From positions 70,927,043 through 70,991,042 of the forward strand of contig OW799234.1 in the NCBI GenBank assembly GCA_941918925.1: a stretch of DNA of 64,000 nt. The letters run 5' to 3'. The position numbers and the translations under genes were made by a program. Under the pieces are notes generated by a model. It saw only the letters and a list, made by a program, of their open reading frames with translations. It had not been told where the DNA came from and did not search any database. This document shows, piece after piece, positions 1-12,289 of the stretch. The DNA is from Phyto melanocephala (lineage: Eukaryota; Arthropoda; Insecta; Diptera; Rhinophoridae). Each line of letters opens with the position of its first letter. Position 1 is the stretch's first letter.

Positions 1-930
1 ATAATATTTACTACCGAAATTCGGAGTCAGTGGCCTCAACGTTAAAAGCGCTACTGCCAATTTATGGTCGTCATAATCGTTCTACCAGAACAACAATTGA
101 GCGTCTAGTAGAAAAATTTGAATTCACAGGCACAATACAAAATGTTCCTGTGCAAGTGAGACAAAGAAGTGCTCGTAGTGTCGAGAATATTGCTGCCGCT
201 GAGGCTTCAGTTGAAGAAAGCCCAAATATGTCTCTTGCACGTCGTTCTCAAGCGTTGGTCATCTCTGTGACATCGTTGTGGCGAATTTTGGGAAAAGATC
301 TTGGCGTACATACTTACAAGATCAAATTGACGCAAGAACTGAAGCCGCTTGACCACCTGAAGCGTCGTATGTTCGTGAATTGGGCTGAGCAACAACTTGA
401 AAATGATTCGGATTTTCATTGAAAAATCATCTTCAGCGATGAGGGTCATTTCTGGCTGAATGGTTGCGTCAATAAGCAAAATATGCGTTATTGGTCAGAC
501 AGCAATCCACACGTACTCCATCAGTCATTATTGCATCTCGAAAAAATTACGGAGAACGTGTTATTTCACAAAATGGTCCAGTCGATTGGCCGCCTTGGTC
601 GTGCGATTAGAGGCCGTTAGACTATTTCCTGTTGGGCTACGTCAAGTCTATGGTCTATGCCAACAAGCCAGCGACGACTGATGAACTTCGTATGAATATC
701 GAACGTGAAATTGCAGTAATATCGCCTGATTTATGCTTGAAAACCATCGAAAATTGGATTCAGCGTCTGGACTTCTGCAAGTGTGCCCGTGATGGCCATG
801 CAAAATACATTATGGCAGCGAGCTTACTTTTACAGGAATAAAGAATTTCATTGCTATCGAAAACCGTTTTTGTTTTATTTAAAAAACTTTTGTAGCGCTC
901 TTATTGAAAAACCCTTTATAACTTCAATTT
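1..930 (+). pseudogene. Tc1/mariner-superfamily transposase relic (DUF4817/HTH type), cut by window edge
   Basis: The first 420 bases read as the N-terminal DNA-binding half of a mariner-type transposase: GRHNRSTRTTIERLVEKFE, then the signature SARSVENIAA, then ISVTSLWRIL and LTQELKPLDHLKRR. An in-frame stop falls at about 420. The same frame resumes with FSDEGHFWLNG, which holds the first catalytic Asp. A deletion then joins this directly to the region of the third catalytic Asp (WPPWSCD, about 590-610). The C-terminal domain continues in another frame (GYVKSMVYANKPATTDEL, RDGHAKYI) to a stop near 841. The segment with the middle catalytic Asp (QDGAT motif in relatives) is missing. The right end is probably near 926, where ACCCTTTATA resembles the end of the mariner copy ending near 54709. 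The 5' end lies outside the window. It cannot encode an active enzyme. Confidence 0.8.
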
Positions 931-2086
931 TGGGACAGCCTAAGCCTAAAAAAATAACAGAAATATACACATTTACCTGGGGATAAATAAATTTATGTCA
1001 TTTTTTTTTTTTTCGTTTTTCATGTAAGCAAGAGGACTTGAAGGCTTAAGAAGACCTAGAAAAAGAAAACCATTAAATCATTACAATGAATAATGAACCA
1101 ACATGGGTTTAAAATGTAATAGTAAACTTAACCAAATTAAAAAAAAATTTCCTTACTTCAAATTCTATTGTAAAAATAAACAAAGAAAAAACAGCCGTTG
1201 AAAACCGACCATAATAAATCCTATTCCTTAATCTACGCAATCGCCATTAAGGTTTAAATTTGCATATAATTTACGAGCTTAAAGGGAATTTTCAAAAATC
1301 TCATATGGGATCTAGGAACAAAAACGTACCGATCATTATAAATGTCGTTGAGCAAATCTGTGCAAAAACAGACTTGTTTCTGTAAATAATATTTTTTCAA
1401 ACATTAAAGTAATGGCTGTTTTAGTGAATTCATTTAAATATTCTCTATATTTTCCTTAACTTAAATTCGCTCATTCGCTAATTCATGTTTTGTTCAAAAA
1501 ATGTAAAAATTCAATGAAAAAAAAAAATAATAATAATACGTGTTCATTAAGGGCAAACATCTGCATGAGAGAGGGGATCATGAAAGCGAAATACAAAAAC
1601 AGCAATACAATATTTTATATGAGTATTTTTTTTTTTCAAATTTCACTCTGCAACTGGGAGCGAAATAAATGTAGTGCTCAAGGTACTGAATATGAACAAG
1701 AATTTTTAAATATAAATTATTCTAGAAAATGTTTATAAATATGCCGTTCTTTGGATATGAATATTAAAGCCTTAATCTGTGGTCTGACCTGCCTGTCCTA
1801 AGTCCAAGAAAAACCAATGCGTTGCTTTAAAAACGTCGCAGGTTGCTTGCAGGTCAAGTAGGTCGAAGCATAAAAAAGCTCTATCAACGAAACAACTATA
1901 TGAGCTGATACTTAAAAAACTATTAAGTCCTTAAGAAATTTAGAGAATTTATTCTGGTGATTAAATTTTGTGTTAAATATTTGTTATTTAAATACTGTTT
2001 AGCTTGTGACCTGTATTCTAATTACAAAGTTTACATGGGCGAATAGAGAGACAAAGATTTTCTCTAAGACGAAGATGTAATTCTAA
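931..2086. other. No gene seen; AT-rich spacer
   Basis: I see only AT-rich sequence with short homopolymer runs (poly-T near 1000, poly-A near 1515). Short open frames here have no recognisable domain. Confidence 0.5.
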
Positions 2087-2502
2087 AGGGCCATTGTTAC
2101 TACTTGTCGACAAAGTTAATGTTAATAAAAGGTTACATTTGTTAACGTAAGCAATAAACTTACGCTTAAGTATTTTTCGTTATTACAACCTGCCTGTAAA
2201 ATAAATTGTATTTTTTTTTAATATGTCAGCACCAAAGCATATACTGACTATTTTTAACAAATTACTTAGTTCTTTAAAAACAAAGTGGCAACGTCAAACG
2301 AATAGTAAACAATTCCTTTATACCGTAGAAAATATGGCAATTTTTAATTTATAAACCTCACGTTAAAAGTTAAAGGTAGAGTGGTCTTCCCTTTAACATA
2401 CCGGACACTTTTAGCTTAAAGTGAAGTTGTAATAACGAAAAACTAGTTATCTGTCCGATAACATCCTAACTTTAGTTATCGGTAAGTTATAATAATGGCC
2501 CT
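2087..2502. repeat. Foldback MITE with imperfect outer and perfect inner inverted repeats
   Basis: The ends read AGGGCCATTGTTACTACTT (left) and, on the opposite strand, AGGGCCATTATTATAACTT (right), an imperfect terminal inverted repeat of about 30 bp. Nested inside is a perfect 17-bp inverted repeat, TTTTTCGTTATTACAAC at 2173-2189, matched by its complement at 2426-2442. There is no coding capacity. I could not identify a clean target-site duplication, so the superfamily is undetermined. Confidence 0.6.
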
Positions 2503-3640
2503 AAGTCGATTTTAAGACACAAAATTAGACGCGAAATTATTTATGCGGGCATTCTAGATACATAATATTCAACTTTTGTTTTTCAAGCGATAATTACACC
2601 TTATGAACATGCACTTAAGTCACATTTGAAATTTTAGTTTTAACTTGTAAAAAAAACCACAATATTTTATTTTAATCCAGAGAGTCTTTTATTGACGGCA
2701 GTGTTTTCTGTAACAACTAGTTTAAAGTTTTTGAATGTTTTGTGTTTTGGCAATTTATGTTAATTGCTGACATTCGATTTAAGCCGGATGGTGCCATATG
2801 ACTCACACGGCACTTGATAAAACCATTTACAGGAAAATTATTTGAAGATTGAATAATTTTAAGAAATGAACCTGTAAACTGGCCACCTTATTCATTGAAG
2901 CCATTAATTTTTTTTTAACTCAGATCTCTGTAGATAAGCCGCAAACGATTGAGCACTTGAAAGTGACAACCTGATTTACTGCGAAGGTTGTGCCATGTAT
3001 ACGCTAGCCATGTCGGGCACATACCCGAAATCATATTTAAACATTTATTAAATAAGATAATGTAATTAATAAAGCTAATTGTCTGAATATTGAATACGTT
3101 TCGCTTAGTTTTATTTTAATTAAAATTTCTCCGCCTCTTTAAAAAATCACCCTTAACTACTAACAGACTTTAAACATGCGCTCATGGTACATGACTATAA
3201 AGTCATTTAAACTAAGGTAAAATTAAATTATAAATAAATTATTATAGCTTAAGTATCATTTTATATACTGATGATTAATGAAATCACAGCTGGTTTCTAA
3301 TATAATGCATTGCATTCGGCTAATATCTACAATCTACTTCATTTTTCAATAATCTTTAATCTTTAACTTAAATATTTTAAGAAATTAGAATAATTTATTT
3401 ATGCTGTTCTCTTGACCACTCAGTTGAATCAATTAATTATCTACACTTTTCTCTATTGTTATAAACTGATCACAGCATTAATCAAAAAGAAAGGCTGCTT
3501 TATAAAAGAACGACTTAAAACCAACAGTTAAGAACGTTATATAATTTATTATTTGACTACAATATTATAGTGTATTTTTTGGATGTTTAAAAAAAAAAGA
3601 GAAACAACAAGTCAACATGGCATTATTGATTTAACCATAA
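2503..3640. other. No gene seen; AT-rich spacer
   Basis: No frame, repeat end or motif could be supported in this stretch. Confidence 0.5.
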
Positions 3641-4040
3641 AGGGTGTCTCAGTAAGAATGCACTTTTAAGATTTAGTGTCAAGTTCAAGTGGTAACTATA
3701 AAATTTGGCAGCTGTCACATATTTTTATGCCGATTATTAAAAATATAGCGCTTTACGAAAGAAATAGCGTTTTATAATTGTAAAAATGTATTAAAAAAAT
3801 TTGGAAGGATATGCTGAGACCTTTCGCAAACTTCAAAGAATTTTCAGTGGAGAAAGTACACCCAATATGTGAACCATTATAAGAGTGCTCAAAACTTCTA
3901 AATGACTTGGCTATGGACAGTAAGACTACTGCTGATACTGTTGATCTACGTACCATTCGGTACCTTGACAACTTTGCTAAGGAAAACATAAATTCGGCAT
4001 CATTCTCAACAACTTAAAATTTCGCTAAGCACTTCGCAGA
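3641..4040 (+). pseudogene. Mariner-type element 5' fragment
   Basis: It begins with AGGGTGTCTCAGTAAGAATG, close to the left end GGGTGTCCCAACTAGAACG of the mariner copy at 46986. Downstream, broken frames contain a stretch like DLAMDSKTTADTV followed by NFAKENINSASFSTT. These line up with the N-terminal DNA-binding region of that other copy (KFAETGSVSDVKTTT ... ENVSAVRDDVA). The remaining two-thirds of a transposase and the right end are absent. Similarity is weak at the protein level, so the call leans on the matching end sequence. Confidence 0.5.
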
Positions 4041-4071
4041 TAATTTTGGCAAAAGGCAAAAGCTCAAACCA

Positions 4072-4202
4072 GGCGCCGAATTACGGCATTCGAACGTGAT
4101 CGAAATTTTAAAATTCTTATTAGAATCTCTATACCTAAAGCACAGCGAACTCGATCGTTCGAGTAAAATTTCGTTCGATATCGAATGCCGTAATTCGGCC
4201 CC
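4072..4202. repeat. Short MITE with ~37-bp terminal inverted repeats
   Basis: The left end GGCGCCGAATTACGGCATTC is mirrored at the right end by GAATGCCGTAATTCGGCCCC. The repeat continues inward with a few mismatches to an AAATTTT block on each side. Total length is about 131 bp, with no coding capacity. A short open frame on the minus strand spans it and is explained by the repeat. Confidence 0.7.
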
Positions 4203-5752
4203 AGCAGTTCATATAAAGCAACGGCAATTCTTTTAATTCGGTAATGAAGCAAAGTGAAGTCAATGCCAATTTGGCGAAAAAAAAAGTTACCATCTCCTAT
4301 GAAGCGCATTTTTTATCTGACTGGCTTTGTGTTTTCATTTCAAAACGAAACACTGCATTCTTGCTAAGACACTCTTTGTAATCACAAGTAATTTATTTTA
4401 CCCCATTTAATCGAACTTTTTCTCCCCATCCACACCATATGCTTTTCATATTAAAATTGCTATAAAAAAAATCATTAAATGTTATGAAAATATTTAAATT
4501 TAAATGTGTTTTTGTTTTTTATAAGAAAGAGAATTTCATGACGTGTTAAGTATTTGTTATAAAAAAATTTTATCAAGAGTAAATTATTTTTAAATGCACT
4601 TTAATCTCGAAATAATGCCAGCTGAAGTATGTCCAAAGTAAAATATTCTTTTTAAGTATTTTGAAGAGATTCTTATGAAAATCAATTGAGTGTTTATTAT
4701 AAAACATTTAACTTTTTTCATTTTAATTGAAAATATTGTTGATTTGAAGTTGTATTTTTGGAAATAATTTAAAATAGATTTTATTATATTAAATGGATGT
4801 AGAACAGATTTATTTTTATGTCAATTAAATGTCCTATAAAAATATGAGAAGTTTAACAAAAAAATTTTTCTATTAAAACTAATCGATTTGATTTGTTAGC
4901 TAAAGTGTTGTTTGCTTAATAAAATATTTTATGAATTTCAGCGAGTTTTTTATTGTTACAATAAACTTTTACTCTCAGTGCCATTAAAATTGTAATTTTT
5001 TTAGGATCGTTCAACAATAATATTTCACAACAATTTAAATTTGAATATCGTTTATATAAATTATTTAATTTAGCACAAGAAAAAGGTTAATTGATTTTAT
5101 ATATTAGAGGTTTTAATAAGTAAACTTTTCTTCTTTGGCAAGGATTTCAAAATATTTTTTGTAACTCACGTATCATTACAGAATTTGTCTGATTAAGTGA
5201 CCATTTCCACGATGACTTTATTGCATGCAATTATGCAATGACACTTGGCTAACGTATCAAACTGATGTATCAAAGTATGTAAAGTGGTAAGAAGGATAAA
5301 CAATACACTCATGTGTGTTATTTTTATTGTTTTTTTCTTCTTTTCTTGAAGTGTCAACAGCTTTTTTAAGGATATAAAAATGAAAAATATTCTAAAAGTA
5401 AAAAAAATTTAATTTAATTTAAAAAATTCAATAGAAATATGATTTGTAAAACAAACATTTACATTTGTACAATATTACAATTTTTTATATTTTCATTAAT
5501 ACGAGCCAGAAAAAAAAGAAGATTAACCGATTGATTACACAGCCTGACGAAATTAAAAAAAAAATTTTGCTTTGAATTTAATATTTTTTGTGTAATTGCT
5601 AGCTAATTAACGGGAATTTTATTTGTGTAATATTATTCAGAACATTATTTTTTCTTTTTGCACTCCAATTGCATATCGGAAGTTAGTTGCTTTTAAGAAG
5701 TGGTTTATTGCAGTTGGCAAAGTTTACTAAAAAAGTGTTAATCTAAATAGAA
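4203..5752. other. No gene seen; AT-rich spacer
   Basis: Very AT-rich. No domain, repeat terminus or RNA gene could be recognised. Confidence 0.5.
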
Positions 5753-6430
5753 ATGACTTCCAATAGAAGATGTTGTAAAAATAACGCTGACAGTTTTTGT
5801 TATATTTGTGGAGAATACACCTTTAAAGAAAACATAAGACCTATTTCGGAATGTGTATTTAGATTACTTTGGAGTTGATCTTGGTGACCGGGATAAGAGC
5901 TGGGCTCCACACATTGTGTGCAATACTTGCTGTGTAAATTTGCGACAGTGGACTCAAGGAAAACGAAATAGGCTTAAGTTTGGTGTGCCGATGGTTTGGA
6001 GAGAGCCCAGAAATCATTTGGACGACTTTTACTTCTGTTTAGTGAGTATTTAGTGATTTTGCAGTGACCGAAACTGAACAAAATGCGTGGACATCATTCG
6101 AGCAAGTTATAAAAAATTTCTTGGGAAATAATAAAGCTCCAAATTATGTTCAATTAGTGGAGAATATGCTGGATAAGTTCAGAGACCTTGGCTACAACAT
6201 GAGTATTAAAATCAATTATTTGCACAGTCACTTGAACCGATTTCCCGAAAATTTGGGTAATTTAAGGGAAGAACAAGGAGAAAGGTTTCACCAAGATATC
6301 AAAATTATGGAGAATCGGTACCAGAGAAGGTGGGATACACATATGATGAACGACTACTGTTGGAATTTGCAAAGAGACTCTAATCCGGATGTTCATTCCA
6401 GATTTCTTTTTTGTTTTTTTTTTTAAATTC
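5753..6430 (+). pseudogene. Internally deleted copy of a repetitive arthropod protein family (function unknown)
   Basis: An ATG at 5753 opens a frame with a Cys-x2-Cys pair (SFCYICGEYTFKENIRPIS). A +1 frameshift near 5845 leads into GDRDKSWAPHIVCNTC, then FGVPMVWREPRNH and LDDFYFCL. These His/Cys residues look like a zinc-binding N-terminal module. At about 6041-6055 the sequence jumps, in a third frame, to a C-terminal block: TETEQNAWTSFEQVIKNFLG, INYLHSHLNRFPENLG, EEQGERFHQDIKIMENRY. From memory both blocks match the two ends of a long uncharacterised protein that occurs in many copies in arthropod genomes, with several hundred residues normally in between. That centre is missing here. The amplification suggests a transposon-encoded protein, but I cannot name the superfamily. 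The end at TTTTTTTTAA is inferred. Confidence 0.7.
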
Positions 6431-6696
6431 CTATGGAAAAGTTTTACTATTTAAATACTTAAAAAAGCTATATCATGAAAACTAGAGCTGATGGAGACAA
6501 ACTGATTACAGATTTGAATTCAGCGCACCCAAGTTAACTAGAATCAGTTGATAAAGTTGAAGCAGATTGAGTTATTCATAATAAAAAAATTTAAAAAAAA
6601 TCTTAAAAATTAAAAAGGTTTTTGGTAACAACTTAAACAAGTAGAATTGCAAAATGTCATGATATTTAAGGTCATCTCAACAATACCATCTAACAT
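6431..6696. other. No gene seen
   Basis: Short AT-rich stretch between the deleted repeat-family protein and the old LTR; nothing recognised. Confidence 0.4.
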
Positions 6697-7154
6697 TGTT
6701 ACGTATTCAAAATTTTATTTTTTGGTTAATAGGTTAACAGTGGTAAGTTGAGTAATATACAGCTGAAATGTTGAGCTATCTTCAGCGCCATACATTGGTC
6801 AATAGAAATGCTAGCATTTAGTAATGGTCGTTGGTGGTTCTAAATCATTCTAGTGCTATTGTGGTAGAAACTTATAGAACATTGCAGATCATAATCCCTA
6901 TGTCATTGCTACTGTCAATATTCAAACAGAAGTCAATAGTAGTACAACAGATTTCGTGGTGTGTATACCTATTTGAATTAAAAGAAGTATAATAATAAGT
7001 GAAATACTAAACACATTTCTTTCGAATTTGGTTTATTGTGCTAAAATTCATAAACTGTTTTCCATAAATTTCAGGTGTTATTTGCAATGAAAAGAATCCC
7101 AGTATGTTTAAAGGAAATTAGCTAACGTTTATGAAAGGTATAAAAATGGCAACA
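6697..7154 (+). mobile_element. Degenerate solo LTR, same family as the one at 58723
   Basis: The segment starts TGTTACGTATTC and ends GGTATAAAAATGGCAACA. Its 3' third aligns by eye with the 3' third of the solo LTR at 58723-59254, sharing ATAATAAGTGAAATAC, TTTAAAGGAAAT and GCTAACGTTTAT-like blocks. The 5' part is much more diverged. No target-site duplication remains and no internal retrotransposon sequence flanks it. Confidence 0.55.
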
Positions 7155-7299
7155 CTGCCACACTGCGATGCATTAATAAAGGGTCTCAAAATAATAGCAG
7201 ACAGATATTGAAAGTCTACAGCGGTAATTTTTCATTAAATCGCAGTTATCAACTCATATCATATAATTGTATTATTCACACACATATGCTCGATGTAAT

Positions 7300-7468
7300 G
7301 CTTAAATTAGACGCGACATAATCATAAGCATACAAAACAGGTGTTTGAACCCTATTTATGGGCAACAGTGTATTCGATTTTAGGTGACTTTCGCCACAAC
7401 CATAGAACCAATTGAACTTTGGTTTCTTGTGACTATGAAATTATGATTACGGCATGTTTGATTTAAGC
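7300..7468. repeat. Possible MITE with imperfect inverted ends
   Basis: GCTTAAATTAGACGCGACAT on the left pairs imperfectly with ATTACGGCATGTTTGATTTA on the right. Both arms also share an ATAATCATAA block. Non-coding, about 170 bp. The mismatches keep this tentative. Confidence 0.4.
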
Positions 7469-7519
7469 TTAACTGGCGAAACATATTGTCAAACTGCTCT
7501 ACACTCTAAAAAATTATAA

Positions 7520-8145
7520 TAAATAAATGTACTCCTGAACAACGCTACCAGATTCTCAAAATTTGCTTTAAGAAACATTCTTCGAGTGCTTTATATTACA
7601 GAAGACTTTCTGTTAAAGCTTATAGTGTGACATGAAGCCATATCAGACTCTACAGACTACATTGCATGCAGAAAAATTCATCATTTAAAGCGGTTTAAAT
7701 ATTGGTGACATCATTGGAAATATGAAATATGAAGCCAGAGCTTGTGTTTCGGTCAATAAATGTCAAGTATTTTATTTTTTTTTTTGTGATATGTGGATGA
7801 CATTAATCCGTGCTAGATGATTTTAATAGGTAAGCTGATTTCGAATACAGGACTTGTCAACTGGCCATATGGTCGTGTGATTTGGTAATTCTCGATTATT
7901 TTCGTCGGAGCCACGTAAAGTTACTGGGTTATAATTTGACGCCTAGAACGCCAACAAGAGTTAATCGTAAAATACAACCAGCAATGCTCGAAAGATTGGC
8001 CCAAAATTTCAAATTCAAAACATGCTTTGTCAGTTAATGAATTGATCTTTTAAATAAACATTTGTTATTGATTAAAATTTATTTTTTATTTCTTTATCTA
8101 TACATTTTCAAAAAATATCGAACTTTAGCAAAATACCCTATAGCC
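7520..8145 (+). pseudogene. Internally deleted mariner-type transposase relic
   Basis: The start of a transposase is readable as CTPEQRYQILKICFKKHSSS, the usual first helix of this family. After about 280 bases of unrecognisable sequence, the block around the third catalytic Asp appears as WSCDLVILDYFRR, followed by a C-terminal PAMLERLAQNF. The DNA-binding remainder and the first two catalytic Asp regions are gone. A possible right end is TACCCTAT near 8143. The left end may be AAGGGTCTC near 7184, in which case the MITE at 7300 is nested. Confidence 0.6.
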
Positions 8146-9585
8146 CTACAGTTAGGCCCATTTAAGGTGAAAACGATGACTATTCGAAGTTTACTCTATA
8201 GTTCGGGAAAATACTAAAGACAACCAGCTTAGCAATACAACAGTCCTAAAACTTAATTTCTACAAGTTGAACTTTAGCATATATATAAAGCTTATACATA
8301 CGTACGTATGTGTGTATATATTCAATCAAAGAAAATACAGGCAACATTTTTAAAATATTTCCTTTTAATAAAATACAAGCATTAAATAAAAGTTTTACAC
8401 TATTGCGATTTACGCAATTTTAACTTCATATTAAAGATTAATTCAAAATTTAACACAATTAAAATACTTTGCCGATAATTACTAACTTGGCCAAGTATAC
8501 ATACAACAACATAATTGCAGGGTAAACAAAAAACAAAAGAGAAAAATAACACATACTCAAAGCAAAAAAAGAAAACACTTAAAAACCAGGCGTTAGTCAA
8601 TAAATTTTGATTTCCTTATTGCCCTCCTTCGGCTTTAAATCTTGTAGGTAGAAATTATAACGAAATCACTATGTGCTGTTAAATAGATAAAACAAGAGGC
8701 CTGTAATTTAGCCGTAAGTTGTAATTACAATTTTATTGAATAGTGATAAAAATAAAGTGCTACTCTTCAGATTTAACCCCTCCCCCCTTTTACTTTTGTA
8801 ACATACAGTGAATAGTTGTAAAGTTGATTGTAAAGAGATGGATTTTCTAGTGAATTAACTAACTGTGAAATTGTTAATTTTCCGTTAGAAAAGTTCCTCC
8901 TTCTCTCGTTTAAAGAAAAAATATTTATTTAATGCATTAAATAGTGCAATTCTTTTTGCAAAGCATATTCATTATAATTTCTTTGAAAAAAAGTGGCTGG
9001 GGGGTAGAGAGAGAGAAAAAGTGAATGAGGCTAAAATATACTGAACGTTAATCGGTATATGGGAATGTACAGTGGTCACGTGTAAATTATTAGTTAGATT
9101 TTCTTGTAACAGTGAACATCAGTAACGAAAGGTTTAACCTTAATAATATTGTACGCATAGATAGGCTTTTAAGTTACTCGACACTACAGTGGGTGCAAGG
9201 TTATCACTATGAATGTAATGAAAATTTTAGCTCTTGCAAGAAATATATAAAATAATATTCCAATAATTATGATTTTATATTAACTTGACGTTCATTCTTT
9301 AGTCATATTTTTACAAAACTCTTCAGCGAGCTTTAGAAAAAACGTTTTAGACGTTTAGACGTTTTAGAAAAAAAAACAATTTTTTTAACAAAAGCATATA
9401 CCATGATTTAAATCACCTCCATAAATTCTTAAGCGGTTTTCAGGCTACCGAATTGAGTTTGCCTACCCCATAAAATCTTGTGTCGCCAAAATTGTCTACT
9501 TTAAACTTTAGCGACTTCAAGCAGTCGTTTGGTAATTATGTCTAATCTTTGTAAAAGCATCATTCCTCACTGAAGCTTTCCCTAA
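8146..9585. other. No gene seen; AT-rich spacer
   Basis: It contains short TA/GT simple repeats near 8280-8320 and a small repeated motif (ACGTTTTAG) near 9335-9370. No coding signal was recognised. Confidence 0.5.
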
Positions 9586-9589
9586 CATG

Positions 9590-10560
9590 GTCTTGTAGTG
9601 TATGGTCTTAAGTCTGTTACAGGCCAGTGCTGCTATTTTAGCATCCTCCAAGTTCATTCTACAGGCAACATTCTCCTCAACTCTTATCATGATAAGTTAA
9701 TTTCCCTGTCTTTTTTTCAGTCCAGGTGCTTTCCATTAAATCTGAGTATCTTAACTGCATTTCTGTCAAAAAGCTCTTTGAGTACCATGCAGGCCTTTTT
9801 GCTTATGGACTTTAGCGGACATCTTCCCATTTCCCAAAGAAATGCAAAGTGTTGGTTCAGAGTATATCACTGCAAATGATTTCTTCATATATTCCATCTG
9901 CATCCGACTCATCCTTACCTCGTTATGCACAAGATGTAGAATATTCCCGTGTCCTAAGTTCCATACGAAGGCATGTCCAGACATTGGATCGTGTCACAGA
10001 TACCTAAGAAAGCAATAGTCAAAATCCCATTTAATCTCCGCTAGATCGTCCCTTCGTAACCCTCGCCTTAAACGATAGAAGTACTAGACTCACCATTGTC
10101 GTGTAAGTTTAGTCTGTAGCTTTCGTCAAAATACCTAATATCTCGTGCTAACATGATCGTTTCTGATTATTTTGTATCCAAAACAACCCCAATATATTTC
10201 ACGTTTTTGGTCATGTTGACCTCAAAAAGTATTAAGGATTTGATCTCTATACCATTTATTTTAAGGGAAAATAATACCGCCATTGACTTTGCTTCGGTTA
10301 CACTAAGTGCCGGTCTCATGCAATTTGGCTTAACGAAGATTAAATGTTGGTTCCTCTTAACTCCAGTCTTCTGAAGAGGATACGTTCCACAGTAGAAATG
10401 ACAAAACCCCTCTTTGGGGTCAATACTAATCTTTACTTTACCTTGAATACTGGTATATCTACTCCAAAGATAAACAAGAAAACTCCTGTAGTGGTGCGAG
10501 ATTCAGTGAAGAAAAATATGCCGATTGGATGAATTAACTGGGAAGCGAAGGGGATCTAAA
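9590..10560 (-). pseudogene. LINE (non-LTR retrotransposon) ORF2 relic, reverse transcriptase C-terminus
   Basis: On the minus strand, around 10380-10160, a frame contains INGIEIKSLILFEVN followed by KNVKYIGVVLDTK. This resembles the motif after the reverse transcriptase catalytic core of Jockey/I/R1-type LINEs (typically ...VKYLGVILD.KL.W). Further along, about 9980-9770, a frame with YSEPTLCISLG could be a decayed RNase H segment (compare YSE....SISL). Many stops and frameshifts interrupt it. No 5' part or poly(A) tail is identifiable. The RT-like motif is the main support; the RNase H part is weak. Confidence 0.45.
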
Positions 10561-12285
10561 AGGAACATGTAGTAAAGCGTTAAACTTCTATAAATATTAT
10601 ATATTAGGTTATCCAATTCTGGCGTACGTTTTGGAACATCTCTTCTATCAATTTTTATTTTTTTAACGTTCTGCTCCACTGTGGATGATATGCAAGCATC
10701 TAATATAATGAAATACGAGCGATAGCAAATATTATATAGTTTAAGGCAAATTTTTTTAATTTTATAGGGTTCTTCTTCTAGTTTTCAATTACACTAGGCT
10801 ACAAAGAAATGTAAATGAAATAAAAATGTTTTCGCAATTTCGCCATATTTATCATGAAATTAAATAATTTCTCTTAAGTGGGCTGACTGTAACAGATATT
10901 CTTAATAAAAATAAATTAATTTTATCTTTAGTCCTGTGCTGAGATTTACTATTATTAACATTTGCTTTTATGTAAAAAACAATTTTTCAATATTCATTTA
11001 TAACTTAAGTTTAACGTCAGTTTTAAGGACTTTTACACTTTAGTCTTGTTGCAGCTTTGTTGAATGTTTAGTTTATTACTTTAGGTTGGTTGTTGTTGAT
11101 TTTGTTTATGCCATAAAAATAATCTATTGAAATTTCAAATTAGAACCAAAAAAAAAAAAACAAAAAGAAATTAAGAACAAACCAGTCATTTGGAAATATT
11201 TCTTAATTAAAAAACTTTGATTGTTATTGAACTTTTCCGATACACTTTATAAAAGCAAAAATATTTTTCAAAAAAAACAACACACAAACACTGTTTTCAA
11301 AAATATGTTTCCAACAAATAGGTGTTTCAACAAAATCGATCATAAGGTTTAAGTGTTAAGTGAAATCCTTACAGTTGTGCCTATCGAAATAGCATCTTTT
11401 AAATACGGCTTAAGCGACTGATTGATGTAATATCTATATAAGTAAATAAAATTTCGTTTTTAGATGTTTTATATTTCTGATAGGGGCTTAATTGTCACAT
11501 AATAATATTATCATTTGCGGTTTTCCACGCAAATATTTCCTTGCGCAATACGAAGCCTAAACGATCATGTGGATAGGTAAAATGATTAGATTCAAAGTCT
11601 GGAAAATTTACGATAGATTGTCAAGGTATCACTTCTCCCGACGGGGAGATGTTTATTCTGAACAACTTTGTGTTACTTTGGTAACAACATTTAACGGTCA
11701 ACCTAGGCTGGCACAGTGTATTACATCCAAGACAGACACGGTAACCTAATTATTGCAATCATTTTTAAATAGCAATGGCTTAAGTCAAAATTTTTCTATA
11801 TCCTTTACAGTAGAAGTAGTGTTGTCACCAAAAGTTCGGCAAGGTGATGTTAATCTAATTATTGCTTGTAAACCCCAAGAATTAAAGCCGAGGTATTTTT
11901 TAAAACAATTTTGCGCTTCGGAAGTACTGTTTGATTGCTACAAAAATAATTTTTTTTTTTGGCCCCGAATTGTTACTTGCTTTGAAAAAAGGGTCCATTA
12001 CGATAAGCTGAAACGTACGAGATAGTATGTAAAACCCTGCCGGATCAAAGCCAAATAACTATTGTAGTGGTAAGTATTTTGTGTGTAGCGTGGATGTTTT
12101 TTTAGACCTATAGAACTTTAAACTAGCAGCCAAACTAACAAAGTGTTTTAGACTTTCTTCAGTACACTATTAGAAATCACCATGTAAAGATACCAAAACA
12201 ACTTTTAAAAATTTTGGAAATTTATTTCCAAAATTTTCGTTTTGTTCGCCAAACTAATAGAGAATTTTTCAAGTTTAAGATGCTC
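10561..12285. other. No gene seen; AT-rich spacer
   Basis: Two short open frames at 11567-12025 carry no known motif. A weak internal similarity (GTAACCTAATTATTGC against GTTAATCTAATTATTGC) is present near 11740 and 11850. Nothing else could be supported. Confidence 0.4.
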
Positions 12286-12289
12286 ATAA

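Noticed and set aside
6042..6064. A 23-nt GTGAGT...GCAG segment at the deletion junction of the 5753-6430 relic that looks like a tiny intron
   Set aside because: Too short for a fly intron, splicing would not restore the frame, and the GCAG is better explained as coding (SDFAVTETE fits the C-terminal block).
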